In this document: one piece after another, positions 42,952-52,034 of the stretch | Position numbering within the stretch: the first letter of the stretch is position 1 | Layout of the letters: each line of letters starts with the position of its first letter | Assembly: GCA_027624955.1 (NCBI GenBank) | Contig: JAQBTG010000015.1 | Coordinates: forward strand, 1 to 64,000 | DNA: 64,000 nt | DNA from: Pseudomonadota bacterium | GTDB lineage: Bacteria; Pseudomonadota; Alphaproteobacteria; UBA828 | Reading direction: 5' to 3' | Position numbers and translations under genes: made by a program | Notes under the pieces: model-generated | Told to the model about the DNA's origin: nothing | The model's database searches: none | The model's input: only the letters and a program-made list of their open reading frames with translations

Positions 42952-43530
42952 TCAACCAACTGCGTCCTCCACCATCAGCGGCGCCACGCCGACTAAGCCG
43001 CCTACCAACTTTTTACAGGCGGCCGCCAGAGCGCCGAATTCACTTTTAACCACGACCTCGGCATCGAACTCCGCGACCGGCGGGCGGTTTATATTTTCCG
43101 CATCACTGGCACCGCCGGCGACAGCGAGGCGTTGCATCAGCAGATATTCCACCAGCCCAAGAAAATCGCTGTCGAAACCATCATCGCAGAACGCGCAATA
43201 AAAGCGCATGCGGCGCGCCTCGGCCAGCGCCAATTGGGCGACCTTGTCGATATCGTTGAGAGCGCGGAGCCGGGCGTCGAACGCCGGCGCGAAAACCACC
43301 TGGCCGGACTCATCGCGCAGGCCATGGGTCAGACTGAGCACACCGCCGATATGCTGATCGATGCGCGCCAGCACCTGTTTTGATTGTCCGACATAAGCCA
43401 CCGTCCGCCCACCCGAATAGCTCTTGATGCGGAGATAAACCCCGGCGCGCAGCAAGTTCTCCATGCCTTCAGCACTGTGCGGAAACAATCCGGCGCCGTA
43501 CGGCCCTTGCCAGTGTAATTCAAGTTTCAT
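42952..43530 (-). CDS. GIY-YIG-like nuclease-fold protein
   Basis: 192 residues from the ATG at 43530. The N-terminal region has a GIY-YIG-type pattern, GVYLRIKSYSGGRTVAYVGQ followed by SKQVLARIDQH, with Tyr, Gly and Arg positions of that nuclease family; a distal Glu (VEYLLMQ) fits the metal ligand. The rest is not recognised. It lies between fdhD and mobA in one minus-strand operon, spacing 12 and 1 bp. A cofactor or DNA repair role cannot be told from sequence; the linkage to Mo-cofactor genes is unexpected. Confidence 0.6.
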   Translation of the reverse strand: MKLELHWQGPYGAGLFPHSAEGMENLLRAGVYLRIKSYSGGRTVAYVGQSKQVLARIDQHIGGVLSLTHGLRDESGQVVFAPAFDARLRALNDIDKVAQLALAEARRMRFYCAFCDDGFDSDFLGLVEYLLMQRLAVAGGASDAENINRPPVAEFDAEVVVKSEFGALAAACKKLVGGLVGVAPLMVEDAVG

Positions 43531-43541
43531 GGGACAAGAGC

Positions 43542-44411
43542 TCAGGCGGCGCTGGTCCCGCCGCGCCGCTGCCGGCGGGCCGCTGCGGCCACTTCGCTCG
43601 CATCGGCATCGAACTGAATACGCTCTTCTCCGGCGAGCACGATAAAGCGCTTGCCCTTGGCGCGCCCGACCAAGGTCAGGCCGGTCTGGCGGGCTAGTTC
43701 CACGCCCCAGGCGGTGAAGCCCGAGCGCGATATGAGTACTGGAATACCCATCTGCACCGTCTTCAGCACCATCTCGCTGGTGAGCCGCCCGGTGGTGTAG
43801 AACATTTTGCCTTCCGCCGCGACGCCGTGACGGAACATATAGCCGGCAATTTTGTCGATGGCGTTGTGGCGCCCAACATCTTCCATGTAGATCAATGGGC
43901 GGTCGGCCTCGCACAGCACGCAGCCATGGATCGCTCCGGCTGTCAGATAGAGACTGGGCTGGGTGTTGATCTTGCGGCTGAGCGTGTACAGCCAGGAGGT
44001 TTTTAGCACCGCATCCGGTGGAAATTGAACGCTGTCGATATGCTCCATCATGTCGCCGAAGACAGTGCCTTGGGCGCAGCCGGAGGTGAGCGTTTTCTTA
44101 CGTAATTTTTTCTCGTAATCGGTCTTGCGCTTGGTGCGCACAACGATGGTCTCGATATCCTCGTCATAATCGACCGCCGTCACGATGTCGTCAGGCAGCA
44201 ACATGCGCTGATTGAGGAGATAGCCAAGCGCGAGATATTCCGGGTGGTCGCGGATCGTCATTACCGTGACGATTTCCTGGCCATTGAGGAATATCGTCAT
44301 CGGCCGTTCCTCGACGACGCGAATTTGCAATTCTTCGCCATTCTGATCGAGGCCACGCATCTCACGCGTGAGACGCGGATTTTCTGGTTCCGGTTTTACG
44401 CTGAATTCCAT
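43542..44411 (-). CDS. fdhD: Formate dehydrogenase accessory sulfurtransferase FdhD
   Basis: 289 residues from the ATG at 44411. The FdhD blocks MTIRDHPEYLALGYLLNQRM, DVGRHNAIDKIAGYMFRHGV and YTTGRLTSEMVLKTVQMGIP are all present. The active-site loop reads TSGCAQGTVFG with a single Cys, where E. coli has two. FdhD transfers sulfur from IscS to the molybdenum cofactor, needed for formate dehydrogenase activity. It is the first gene of the fdhD-GIY-YIG-mobA run, facing fdsA and DUF364. Confidence 0.94.
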   Translation of the reverse strand: MEFSVKPEPENPRLTREMRGLDQNGEELQIRVVEERPMTIFLNGQEIVTVMTIRDHPEYLALGYLLNQRMLLPDDIVTAVDYDEDIETIVVRTKRKTDYEKKLRKKTLTSGCAQGTVFGDMMEHIDSVQFPPDAVLKTSWLYTLSRKINTQPSLYLTAGAIHGCVLCEADRPLIYMEDVGRHNAIDKIAGYMFRHGVAAEGKMFYTTGRLTSEMVLKTVQMGIPVLISRSGFTAWGVELARQTGLTLVGRAKGKRFIVLAGEERIQFDADASEVAAAARRQRRGGTSAA

Positions 44412-44513
44412 CCCGCTTCCTTTATCGAATGCGCAACTTAATGACATACAGTAAAACATGTGGCCCGGCAGTCTAATTTCCAGCGTCGGCAGAGCGATCC
44501 CGGGAGGCCATCA

Positions 44514-45364
44514 TAGAAATCGGTTTTTTCGATCAGGCAGCGGTTCAAAGCGCGCTCATTCCCGCCGTGCTGGGATTTGTTCTGACCGGCGCCGTGCGCT
44601 TGGCGAATGGACGAACGCGCGGGCCAAATGTAGCCGGCGCCGCTGTCGCGTTGAGTGTCGCCGCCGTCTATTTCCTCATCATCGGCGTTCCGCCGCACCC
44701 GCCAATGAGCGGGTTGGACAAGCTGGTCTATGGCATCGCGGGCGGCGTAGCGCTGGGGTTTTGCCTCGACTTTCTGCGTTTTCCACCCTTCATCCGATGG
44801 CTGCTGTTCCCCGTCGGCGGTGCGGCGCTGCTCTATTGGCTTGAGCTTCCAGGCGTCGAGACTGCCAGCACCATGGCTTTGATAGGTCTCGGCGCAATGT
44901 GGCTGGCGAGCATTGCCGCATTATGGCGCTTAGAAGCGGAACGCGAGGCCGGGCTCAACCCCACGGCAATGCTGATGGTCGCGGCGCTCGGCCTGGCGGC
45001 GGTGACGATGCTCGGAGGCGCGATAGAGATCGCCCATCTGGCGGTCGCCCTGGCGACGGCACTGTTCGGGTTCTCACTATGGAACTGGCCGACCAATGTC
45101 TTCCCGTACGGCGCAGCGCTTTTGATGGGCGCCGGCGGGACGCTGTTCCTGCTCGCCTGGATCGCGGCGCTGCACTATGCAACCGTTAGCCTGCCGGCAT
45201 TGGCGATCCTGTTGCTGGTCTTTTTCGCCGATATTGCGGCCCGGCATATGCAACTCGGCGATTCCCGCGCCGCCCGCGCAGCGACGCCCATCGTATTGGC
45301 GGCGGTGTGCTGCGTGCCAGCGCTGGGCGCGGTCGCTTTAGCCTATTTTTTGGCTGCGTTGTGA
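44514..45364 (+). CDS. Polytopic membrane protein, start codon possibly ATA
   Basis: About 265-283 residues with roughly eight hydrophobic helices and no catalytic motif (for instance LALGFCLDFLRFPPFIRWLL and WNWPTNVFPYGAALLMGAGG-type stretches), resembling small-molecule transporter membrane subunits such as the TctB type. The frame is open from 44477 with no ATG, GTG or TTG until the GTG at 44567, which would cut off the first helix. A strong GGGAGG (44502-44507) sits five to six bases before an in-frame ATA (44513-44515) that would give MEIGFFDQAAVQ. The start is therefore either a rare ATA or an ATG-to-ATA mutation; the next start at 44567 has no good ribosome-binding site. Function unknown. 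Confidence 0.6.
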
Positions 45365-45365
45365 T

Positions 45366-46235
45366 TTACACGCGCAGAAAATAAAATAGCGCACGAGTCA
45401 CTTCTTCGGGCATTTCCTCAGGTAAGAAATGACCGCCATCAAGCAATCCCCCGGTAACGCTTTCGGCCCGAGTGCGCCAGACCTCAGCCACGTCATACCA
45501 TTTGTTGAGACGGTTGCCCCATAGCACCATGGTTGGGCAGGCGATCTTCTGCGTGAGATCGGCGGCATCATGTTCTAAGTCGATCGTCGCGCCGGCGCGG
45601 TAATCCTCACAACTGCCATGGATGACCGCCGGGTCAGCGAAGCAACGTTCATACTCTGCCAGCGCCTCGGAGGAAAAATAATCCAGCCTGCCGCCGCCCC
45701 AGCTTTTCAAACACCAGTGCAGATAAAACAGCGGATCGCCGCCGATCAGGCGTTCCGGCAGATCGAACGGCTGGGCCAGGAAAAACCAATGGTAATAGCC
45801 CATCGCCTTTTCCATATTGGTCTCGATGAAGGCGGTGTAGGTCGGCACGATGTCTATCAGCGCCAAGCGCTGCACTCTCTCGGGATAATCCAGAGCGAGG
45901 CGATGGGCAACGCGCGCGCCGCGATCATGACCGACCAGCGCGAACTTTTCGAACCCGAGCGCCGCCATCACCGCGACTTGATCCGCGGCACTTGCGCGCT
46001 TGCTGTAGCCAGCATGATCGGCGCCGGCTTCCGGCTTAGCGCTGTCGCCATAGCCGCGCAAATCCGGCGCGATGACGGTGAAATGCTGCGCCAATATGGG
46101 CGCAACTTCATGCCACATGACGTGACTTTGTGGATAGCCGTGCAGCAGCAATACCGGTGGTCCGGAACCGCCGCGCACGAGATTAATCTCGACACCCGCA
46201 GCATCGACAGTTTCCCGTTCGAACTTTCGAAACAT
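45366..46235 (-). CDS. Alpha/beta hydrolase (haloacid dehalogenase/epoxide hydrolase-like)
   Basis: 289 residues. The oxyanion motif is LLLHGYPQSHVMWHEVAP and the nucleophile elbow GHDRGARVAH carries Asp as nucleophile, as in fluoroacetate dehalogenases and epoxide hydrolases, with a lid segment rich in Trp and Tyr and the final His in GGHFLPEEMPEEV. It is complete and cytoplasmic. The Asp nucleophile and GYPQ oxyanion loop are close to the FAc-dehalogenase group, but the substrate is unproven. It is convergent with the membrane protein gene. Confidence 0.85.
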   Translation of the reverse strand: MFRKFERETVDAAGVEINLVRGGSGPPVLLLHGYPQSHVMWHEVAPILAQHFTVIAPDLRGYGDSAKPEAGADHAGYSKRASAADQVAVMAALGFEKFALVGHDRGARVAHRLALDYPERVQRLALIDIVPTYTAFIETNMEKAMGYYHWFFLAQPFDLPERLIGGDPLFYLHWCLKSWGGGRLDYFSSEALAEYERCFADPAVIHGSCEDYRAGATIDLEHDAADLTQKIACPTMVLWGNRLNKWYDVAEVWRTRAESVTGGLLDGGHFLPEEMPEEVTRALFYFLRV

Positions 46236-46359
46236 CCGGCTCTCCGTAGAATTCCGCAGCGATCATGGGTGGCGCCGGGGCGGTGCACAAGAACCTTGCA
46301 TCGCATTTGGATATCGCGCCAGCAAACCGTTATGCTGTGGTGGAAAAGGAGATCAATAA

Positions 46360-46740
46360 ATGGCCAGAGCGCGGATGCGCAATCACTTCATCGCCGCCAC
46401 TATCGGTTCGGCCGTCGAAGCGCCCGACATCGTCATTCCGGCGTTTACCTGCGATGCGGCGCGACTTTACGCCACCCTACGCGAATATGCGCTGACCGAG
46501 CCGCGCACCAAACTCCAATCGGAATCGCCCAACGAAAATCATATGAGCTTCGTCCAGCGGACCGCCTATTGGCATTTTCCCGATGATGTGGTGGCCGAGA
46601 TCACGGCTTTGAAGAACGGCGGCGCGGCGCTCATGCTGTCGAGTAAGGCGCGCTACGGCATGGAGGATTTCGGCGTCAACCAACGACGGGTCAAACGCTG
46701 GATCGCGGCGCTTGAGGCACGCCTAACGAAGGAAACTTAA
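46360..46740 (+). CDS. DUF1499 family protein
   Basis: 126 residues. The C-terminal signature FVQRTAYWHFPDDVVAEITA, then ALMLSSKARYGMEDFGVNQR, RRVKRWIAAL is the DUF1499 pattern (S-R-x-G-x-x-D-F-G-x-N-R). A GGAG lies nine bases before the ATG at 46360. Unlike many members it has no lipobox. The family is of unknown role. It overlaps the convergent MBL gene by four bases. Confidence 0.75.
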   Translation: MARARMRNHFIAATIGSAVEAPDIVIPAFTCDAARLYATLREYALTEPRTKLQSESPNENHMSFVQRTAYWHFPDDVVAEITALKNGGAALMLSSKARYGMEDFGVNQRRVKRWIAALEARLTKET

Positions 46741-47609
46741 AGCCGGGCGACCTGTCCTTCGAAGGCAACAAACGAGCCCGGAAGGCGTTCATCCAATTCC
46801 GCCTGCACCTTTTGCAATTCATCGTCGAAATGATCCGGATGGTGCTGGAAGGCGACCATGCGCTTAGCGCCCGCCGCCTTGCACAGGCGCAAGCCCTCTT
46901 GCCAAGTAGAATGGCCGCGTAGCCCGCCATTGGCGATTTCTTCATCGTAATAATAGGAATCGTAAATTACGAGGTCGCAGGCTTCGATCAGCGCCAGGAC
47001 GGTTTCGTCCGGCTGGTCCGTCAGATGGCCCGTGTTGCTGACATAGCCCAGCGCCTTGCCGCCATATTCGACGCGGTAACCGGTAGCGCCACTGGGATTG
47101 TTGAGCGCCGCCGTCCGGACGCGGATGCCGTCCCGCGGCTCGAACGCGTCACCAGCGACAAAATCGCCCCATGCCTTGAGGCCGCCAATAAAACTGAGCG
47201 GAATAGGGAACAGCGGCGACGTCATGAGGTCGTTAAGATTTTGCTCGATACTGCCGCCTGGGCCGAGATGCCCGGCCCAGACCTTGAAATCATTGGCTGG
47301 GTTATAGCCGGCGCCGAAAAACGGCAGACCACAAGCATGATCGAAGCGGCTGACGGAGAAGAATATATCGGCGTGGATCGGCCGCGATTGATCGAGCGCA
47401 AGGCCAAACGGCCGAATGCCGGTGCCGGCGTCAAGGATGATCAAATGATTGCCGCAATGCACCTCGATACAGGGTGTATTGCCGCCAAACCGCATGGTTT
47501 GCGCATTGGTGGTTGGGATTCCACCGCGTACACCCCAAAAGCGAAGGTCGAACTCGCCATCGACTCTTCCATTGCTTGCACCTGTGCCGGCGCTCGCGTC
47601 TCCTGCCAT
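46737..47609 (-). CDS. Metallo-beta-lactamase fold protein lacking the HxH motif
   Basis: 290 residues from the ATG at 47609. It belongs to the MBL-fold group with the N-terminal block FWGVRGGIPTTNAQTMRFGG and ILDAGTGIRPFG and the later CDLVIYDSYYYDEE and QHHPDHFDDEL. The first metal motif, HxHxDH in relatives, reads FSVSRFDHACG: both leading His are lost while DH remains. The Asp after strand 6 (Y-x-T-D) is also Asn (YVSNTGH). The protein probably binds metal poorly or differently, so calling it a hydrolase is uncertain. It may be a stable degenerate relative or a decaying gene. Confidence 0.8.
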   Translation of the reverse strand: MAGDASAGTGASNGRVDGEFDLRFWGVRGGIPTTNAQTMRFGGNTPCIEVHCGNHLIILDAGTGIRPFGLALDQSRPIHADIFFSVSRFDHACGLPFFGAGYNPANDFKVWAGHLGPGGSIEQNLNDLMTSPLFPIPLSFIGGLKAWGDFVAGDAFEPRDGIRVRTAALNNPSGATGYRVEYGGKALGYVSNTGHLTDQPDETVLALIEACDLVIYDSYYYDEEIANGGLRGHSTWQEGLRLCKAAGAKRMVAFQHHPDHFDDELQKVQAELDERLPGSFVAFEGQVARL

Positions 47610-47649
47610 TTTTTCTCTGTTTACCCCCTCGTAAACAAATCCAAACGAG

Positions 47650-48357
47650 CTAAGCCGCCTGTCCTTCGACCGCGCCGTCCGACGCGGCAAACCCATCGAA
47701 CAAGCCGAGCATGCGCTCGTACCAATTATATATGGGGTCGTCTTCGGCAAGTAAAACCAGTGAGCAGCATGAAATCAGCCATTTGAACGATCCGAAGAGG
47801 ATGTAATCGGCATAGAGCGGCTCCGGACCGGCCAGATAGGGCATTTCTTCGAGCGCCAGCCGGGCCGGCTGTAACACCGCACGAAAGGCGGCAATCCGGC
47901 CTTCGCTGGTATCGGTAAATTCCTCCAAACTCATACCGATGCGCTTCTCGCGCGAGGTGCGGAAATAGGCCTGATCCGCCTCGACGATCGCGTTGTCGTG
48001 AATGTTGCTGAGAACCAAGCGGGCGATGATCGGATGCACAGCGCCAGCGACCCAGCCATCGATAAAGCGCGCACCGGCACGTCCGGCCGCACCGCCGAAC
48101 AGGCTTGGCTGATCGCCATAGGCGTCTTCCAAATAACAAGCGATCGTCCAGGAATCATGGACGACCCGCCCGTCATCCTCGCGAAGCACCGGCACCAGGT
48201 CCTGACCGCTGAAGGCAATTTTTTCTTTCTGCCCGAATTGCACCGGGATGAAATCCGCTTCCAGGCGCTTATGCCAAAGCGCCATGCGCGCGCGCCAACA
48301 AAATGGGCTAAACCGTTTGTCGTCCCGTCCCTGTAACTCGTATAGCTCGCGTGCCAT
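47650..48357 (-). CDS. Glutathione S-transferase-like protein
   Basis: 235 residues. The N-terminal thioredoxin-like domain starts MARELYELQGRDDKRFSPFC, with the conserved cis-Pro region VPVLREDDGRVVHDSWTIAC, and the C-terminal helical domain follows (AGARFIDGWVAGAVHPIIAR). It is a complete cytosolic GST of an unclear class. It lies about 40 bp upstream, on the minus strand, of the MBL-fold gene and is divergent from the alcohol dehydrogenase-like gene. Confidence 0.8.
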   Translation of the reverse strand: MARELYELQGRDDKRFSPFCWRARMALWHKRLEADFIPVQFGQKEKIAFSGQDLVPVLREDDGRVVHDSWTIACYLEDAYGDQPSLFGGAAGRAGARFIDGWVAGAVHPIIARLVLSNIHDNAIVEADQAYFRTSREKRIGMSLEEFTDTSEGRIAAFRAVLQPARLALEEMPYLAGPEPLYADYILFGSFKWLISCCSLVLLAEDDPIYNWYERMLGLFDGFAASDGAVEGQAA

Positions 48358-48436
48358 TGCTTCCTCCCGGCTTTCTTGTCGTCCGCTGGTGACTATAATC
48401 CACCAGTAACAAATTGAAAATCTCGGGAGATAAAAC

Positions 48437-49453
48437 GTGAAAGCGATCGCTCATCAAGGAGAAGGTCTCGACGGCGCCAGATATTGCGATATGGAATTAC
48501 CGGATGTCGGCCCCGACAAGGTGTGCATCAAGCTCAAAGCGGCGGCGCTGAATCACCGCGATATTTGGACCTGCATGCGTGCTGGGCCGAGCGGGCCGTT
48601 GGTCATTCTGGGTTCGGACGGCGCCGGTATTGTCGAGCGCGTCGGCGCCGATGTGACGGACCTCTCCCCCGGCGATGAAGTTGTCGTCAACTCAAGCCAG
48701 GACTGGGCCAGCCGCGACGAGGTGCCGCTCGGTGAATATGGCGTCGGCTACAAGATTCTCGGCTTTCCGGATCACGGAACCTTCGCCGAACAAATCGTCA
48801 TCGGCCGTCATCAGGTCGAGCCCAAACCGGCTCACCTCGACTGGCGCGAGGCCGCCGCACTCTGCCTGGTCGGCATTACGACCTACCGAGCACTCTTTAC
48901 CGAGGGCCGGCTCAAAGCGGGCCAGACCGTCGCCATTCCCGGCATCGGCGGTGGTGCTGCGACCCAGGCACTGCTCTACGCCAAAGCGGCAGGCGCGCGG
49001 ACCGTCGTCACATCGCGCAGCGCCGACAAGTTAGAGCGGGCGCGTAAACTCGGCGCGGATTTGGCCGTTCCGAGCGACGGCGATTGGGGCCAGGCGGTGC
49101 GTGATTTTACCGACGGACGCGGCGCCGATATCGTTATCGAGACCGTTGGCGAAGCGACTTGGAAGAATTCGATGGCGGCGCTTGCCAATGGCGGCCGCAT
49201 GGTGGTGTTTGGCGCCACCGGCGGCGCCTTGGTCGAGATCGACCTCGCCAGCCTTTTCCTGCACTGGCAAAGCATCATTGGCACCACCATGGGCAGCCGC
49301 GAAGAATTCCAGGACATGCTGGCGTTTACCGAAAAGCATCAAATCCATCCGGTCATCGACCGCGCTTTTCCTCTTGCGGACGGCGTCGAAGCGATGCGCT
49401 ATCTCGACGGCGCGAGCCAGATGGGCAATGTGGTCTTAGATATCCCGTCGTGA
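48437..49453 (+). CDS. Medium-chain dehydrogenase/reductase, zinc-free (quinone oxidoreductase type)
   Basis: 338 residues. The N-terminal GroES-like domain begins MKAIAHQGEGLDGARYCDME and has the family block AALNHRDIWTCMRAGPSGPL, and the nucleotide loop is VAIPGIGGGAATQALLYAKA. Structural and catalytic zinc cysteines of alcohol dehydrogenases are absent, which places it with zinc-free MDR enzymes such as quinone oxidoreductase or crotonyl-CoA reductase-like proteins. An AAAACGTG-type leader with GGGAG precedes the GTG at 48437. It is divergent from the GST gene. Confidence 0.82.
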   Translation: MKAIAHQGEGLDGARYCDMELPDVGPDKVCIKLKAAALNHRDIWTCMRAGPSGPLVILGSDGAGIVERVGADVTDLSPGDEVVVNSSQDWASRDEVPLGEYGVGYKILGFPDHGTFAEQIVIGRHQVEPKPAHLDWREAAALCLVGITTYRALFTEGRLKAGQTVAIPGIGGGAATQALLYAKAAGARTVVTSRSADKLERARKLGADLAVPSDGDWGQAVRDFTDGRGADIVIETVGEATWKNSMAALANGGRMVVFGATGGALVEIDLASLFLHWQSIIGTTMGSREEFQDMLAFTEKHQIHPVIDRAFPLADGVEAMRYLDGASQMGNVVLDIPS

Positions 49454-49524
49454 AGCCTTATCGGGACTACGGTATCGGCAGCATGTTGTTGCCTGCGCCG
49501 CTCGCGCCCTTTGGCCGGCCAAAT

Positions 49525-50637
49525 TCACGGGTGGAAACGCGATATATCAAACGCGTCGATGGCGGTTTTTGTGTCGCCATCAAGCGCTAATTCGGCCACT
49601 ACCGCGCCGACGCCGGGGCCGAGGCAAAATCCGTGGCCGCTAAAGCCGAAGGCATGGATCACGCCGGGTGTCGTCGCGCTCGGGCCAAGCACCGGCAACT
49701 GGTCTGGCGTGCAGCCTTCGACGCCGCTCCACAAGCGAATGATATTGATATCCGCCATGCGCGGAATCACTTTGGCGGTGCGCTGCAAGGTGCCGAGCGC
49801 TTCTTCCGCCATGGCGTGGCCGAAGCCCTCGTCAAGATCGGCGGTGCCGCTGCGCCCGCCGAAGATAATGTTGCCGCGTGGAATTTGCCGCACATAGACA
49901 TCGCCGCCAACGACACCGAGCGCCGGCTCGATAAAATAAGGTACCGGCTCAGTCACCACCATCTGTGGCATCATCGGCCATAATTCCACGGCTTCGCCGA
50001 GCCAACCAGCGACCCGGGCACCCCAGGCGCCGGCCGCATTGATCACTTGGCGGGCGCGCACTTCGAGGCCAGTTTCGCTGCGGATGAGAAATCCATCGCC
50101 GTCTTTTTCTAGTGCTGCCACCGGCTCATATTCGCGAATGTCCGCGCCGGCAGCGCGGGCAGCACGGGCAAAAGAGGGGCCGAGCAGGCGCGGATTGGCT
50201 TGGCCGTCGCTGGGGCACCAGGCAGCGCCGACCGCCGCTTCACCGAACCATGGGTAGCGCGCGATCAGCGCGTTGCGGCTAATCATCTCGACGGCACAGC
50301 CGTATTCCGCCTGGCCTTCGGCATGAGCCGCCATGGCGGCCATGTCGTCGTCGTTGCGCGCCACCTTGAGATGGCCAGTGGCACTATATTCGCAATCGTT
50401 GCCGACGAGCTCCGGCAGGCGGTGCCAGATCTCAATGGCGCGCGCCGCCAGCTCAAGCTCAGCCAAAGCGCGGCCATTGCGCCTGACACCGCCAAAGTTC
50501 ACACCGCTTGCCGCGGCGCCGGCTTGGCGCTTTTCCAGCAACACCACCGGCACGCCGCGCAGCGCTATATGGAGGGCGGTGGAGCAGCCGGCGATACCAC
50601 CGCCGATAACGGCGATTTCCGTCTCGATGCGGCTCAT
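49525..50637 (-). CDS. FAD-dependent oxidoreductase, DAO type (HcnC/opine oxidase beta-like)
   Basis: 370 residues. The N-terminal FAD loop is IAVIGGGIAGCSTALHIALR, and the C-terminal part (FGFSGHGFCLGPGVGAVVAE) is typical of the DAO superfamily subunit that oxidises an amino acid or imine in the HcnABC, opine oxidase and D-hydroxyproline dehydrogenase complexes. It overlaps the gene upstream by four bases (ATGA). It is the catalytic partner of the two proteins encoded before it. Confidence 0.85.
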   Translation of the reverse strand: MSRIETEIAVIGGGIAGCSTALHIALRGVPVVLLEKRQAGAAASGVNFGGVRRNGRALAELELAARAIEIWHRLPELVGNDCEYSATGHLKVARNDDDMAAMAAHAEGQAEYGCAVEMISRNALIARYPWFGEAAVGAAWCPSDGQANPRLLGPSFARAARAAGADIREYEPVAALEKDGDGFLIRSETGLEVRARQVINAAGAWGARVAGWLGEAVELWPMMPQMVVTEPVPYFIEPALGVVGGDVYVRQIPRGNIIFGGRSGTADLDEGFGHAMAEEALGTLQRTAKVIPRMADINIIRLWSGVEGCTPDQLPVLGPSATTPGVIHAFGFSGHGFCLGPGVGAVVAELALDGDTKTAIDAFDISRFHP

Positions 50638-52034
50638 ATCGACGCCGCCCGTTCGGGATCGTCCTCAGCTGCTGCGCCGCCGATGCCTATATGCAGTGGC
50701 TTGATCGGCGCCTGACCGCGCAGGCGGCCTACTTCAGCCAAGCCCACGCCTTTCCGATGCGCCAGTATTTCCGCCGCCGCGATGCCGCACATGCGGCCCT
50801 GACAGCGCCCCATGCCAAGCCGGGTATAGGCTTTGGCACGGTTGATTTCATCCGGTTTGAGGGATTGGCTTTGGCGGATATCGCCCGCTGTTACTCCCTC
50901 GCAGCGGCAAACAATGGTGTCGTCCGCCAGCGCCGCCGCCAATCCCGCCGGATAGGGCAGCGCGCGCTCGAGGGCGATGCGAAAGCGCATCAAACGCCTG
51001 AGCCGGGTCTTGAGATATTCACGCCGCCCGGCATGTGCCGCCAAGCCACGATCGGCGAGCAGCGCCAGCGCCGCTAGCTCACCGCGATATTCTGCCGCGT
51101 CCGCGCCCATCACCCCGGCACCGTCGCCGGCCAGATATACGGCTTCGGCGCTCGAGCGCCCTTCGGCGTCACATTCCGGCAGCCATTGCCGCGCCGCGGC
51201 ATCGAAGCGCATGTCGCAGCCCGCGAGTTCGGCTAACTGGCATTCCGGTTTAACGCCCCAGCCAAAAGCCATGGCGTCGCAGTCGATGCGCCGCTCACGC
51301 CCCTTGGCGTCATGGAAACGCAGACCGCTAACGCGGTCCTCGCCATCGACCGCGACTGGCCGAATACCGCGTTTGAGCGGAATGCCCTTGAAACGCAGCC
51401 AGTTTTGATACCACAGGCCCTTGGCCAATGTCGTACCACCGGCCAGCAGGCCAGGGATGACCGGCAGTGCATCACGGAGCCGCGCCGTATCGAGCACGGC
51501 GGCCACCTTCGCGCCGGCATGGGCATATTGATAGGCGACGAGATAAAGCAGCGGGCCGCTGCCCATGAACGCCACCCGCGTGCCGATGGCGCAGCCCTGT
51601 GCCTTGAGGGCGATTTGCGCGCCGCCCAGGGTGAAGGCGCCAGGCAGCGTCCAGCCCGGAATCGGGAGGATGCGGTCTACTCCGCCGGTGCATAGCAGCA
51701 GCGCGGCGAACGGAATGCGCGTCACCCCGTTGGGGCCGATCGTGAATGCCACATTATTCTCGATCGACCACACGCTAGTCTCAGGGCGATAATCAACACG
51801 TTCGCGCAGCGCGTCGAAAGTGGCGTGGAGGGCTTCGGCCTTGGCTGCTTCGAAGCCGTATCTGAGCTTGGCGCTGCGGCGGAATCCGGGCGGCTGGCGG
51901 CGGTAGACTTGCCCGCCGCTGGCCGGAGCGTCATCGACGACGATGGGCCGGAGGCCCTGCCTGACCAAGATCTCGGCGGCCCGGGTCCCTGCCGGGCCGG
52001 CGCCAATGATGAGGATGTTTTCGGTGCTGCTCAT
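50634..52034 (-). CDS. FAD/NAD(P)-binding oxidoreductase (HcnB/OoxA-like subunit)
   Basis: 466 residues. The FAD motif is ILIIGAGPAGTRAAEILVRQ, a second dinucleotide fold follows (VAFMGSGPLLYLVAYQYAHA), and a C-terminal BFD-like [2Fe-2S] domain has CRCEGVTAGDI and GMGRCQGRMCG. This is the middle subunit of the three-part dehydrogenases in the HcnABC/opine oxidase/LhpBEF group. Overlaps of four bases with both neighbours show a tightly coupled operon. Confidence 0.85.
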   Translation of the reverse strand: MSSTENILIIGAGPAGTRAAEILVRQGLRPIVVDDAPASGGQVYRRQPPGFRRSAKLRYGFEAAKAEALHATFDALRERVDYRPETSVWSIENNVAFTIGPNGVTRIPFAALLLCTGGVDRILPIPGWTLPGAFTLGGAQIALKAQGCAIGTRVAFMGSGPLLYLVAYQYAHAGAKVAAVLDTARLRDALPVIPGLLAGGTTLAKGLWYQNWLRFKGIPLKRGIRPVAVDGEDRVSGLRFHDAKGRERRIDCDAMAFGWGVKPECQLAELAGCDMRFDAAARQWLPECDAEGRSSAEAVYLAGDGAGVMGADAAEYRGELAALALLADRGLAAHAGRREYLKTRLRRLMRFRIALERALPYPAGLAAALADDTIVCRCEGVTAGDIRQSQSLKPDEINRAKAYTRLGMGRCQGRMCGIAAAEILAHRKGVGLAEVGRLRGQAPIKPLHIGIGGAAAEDDPERAASI

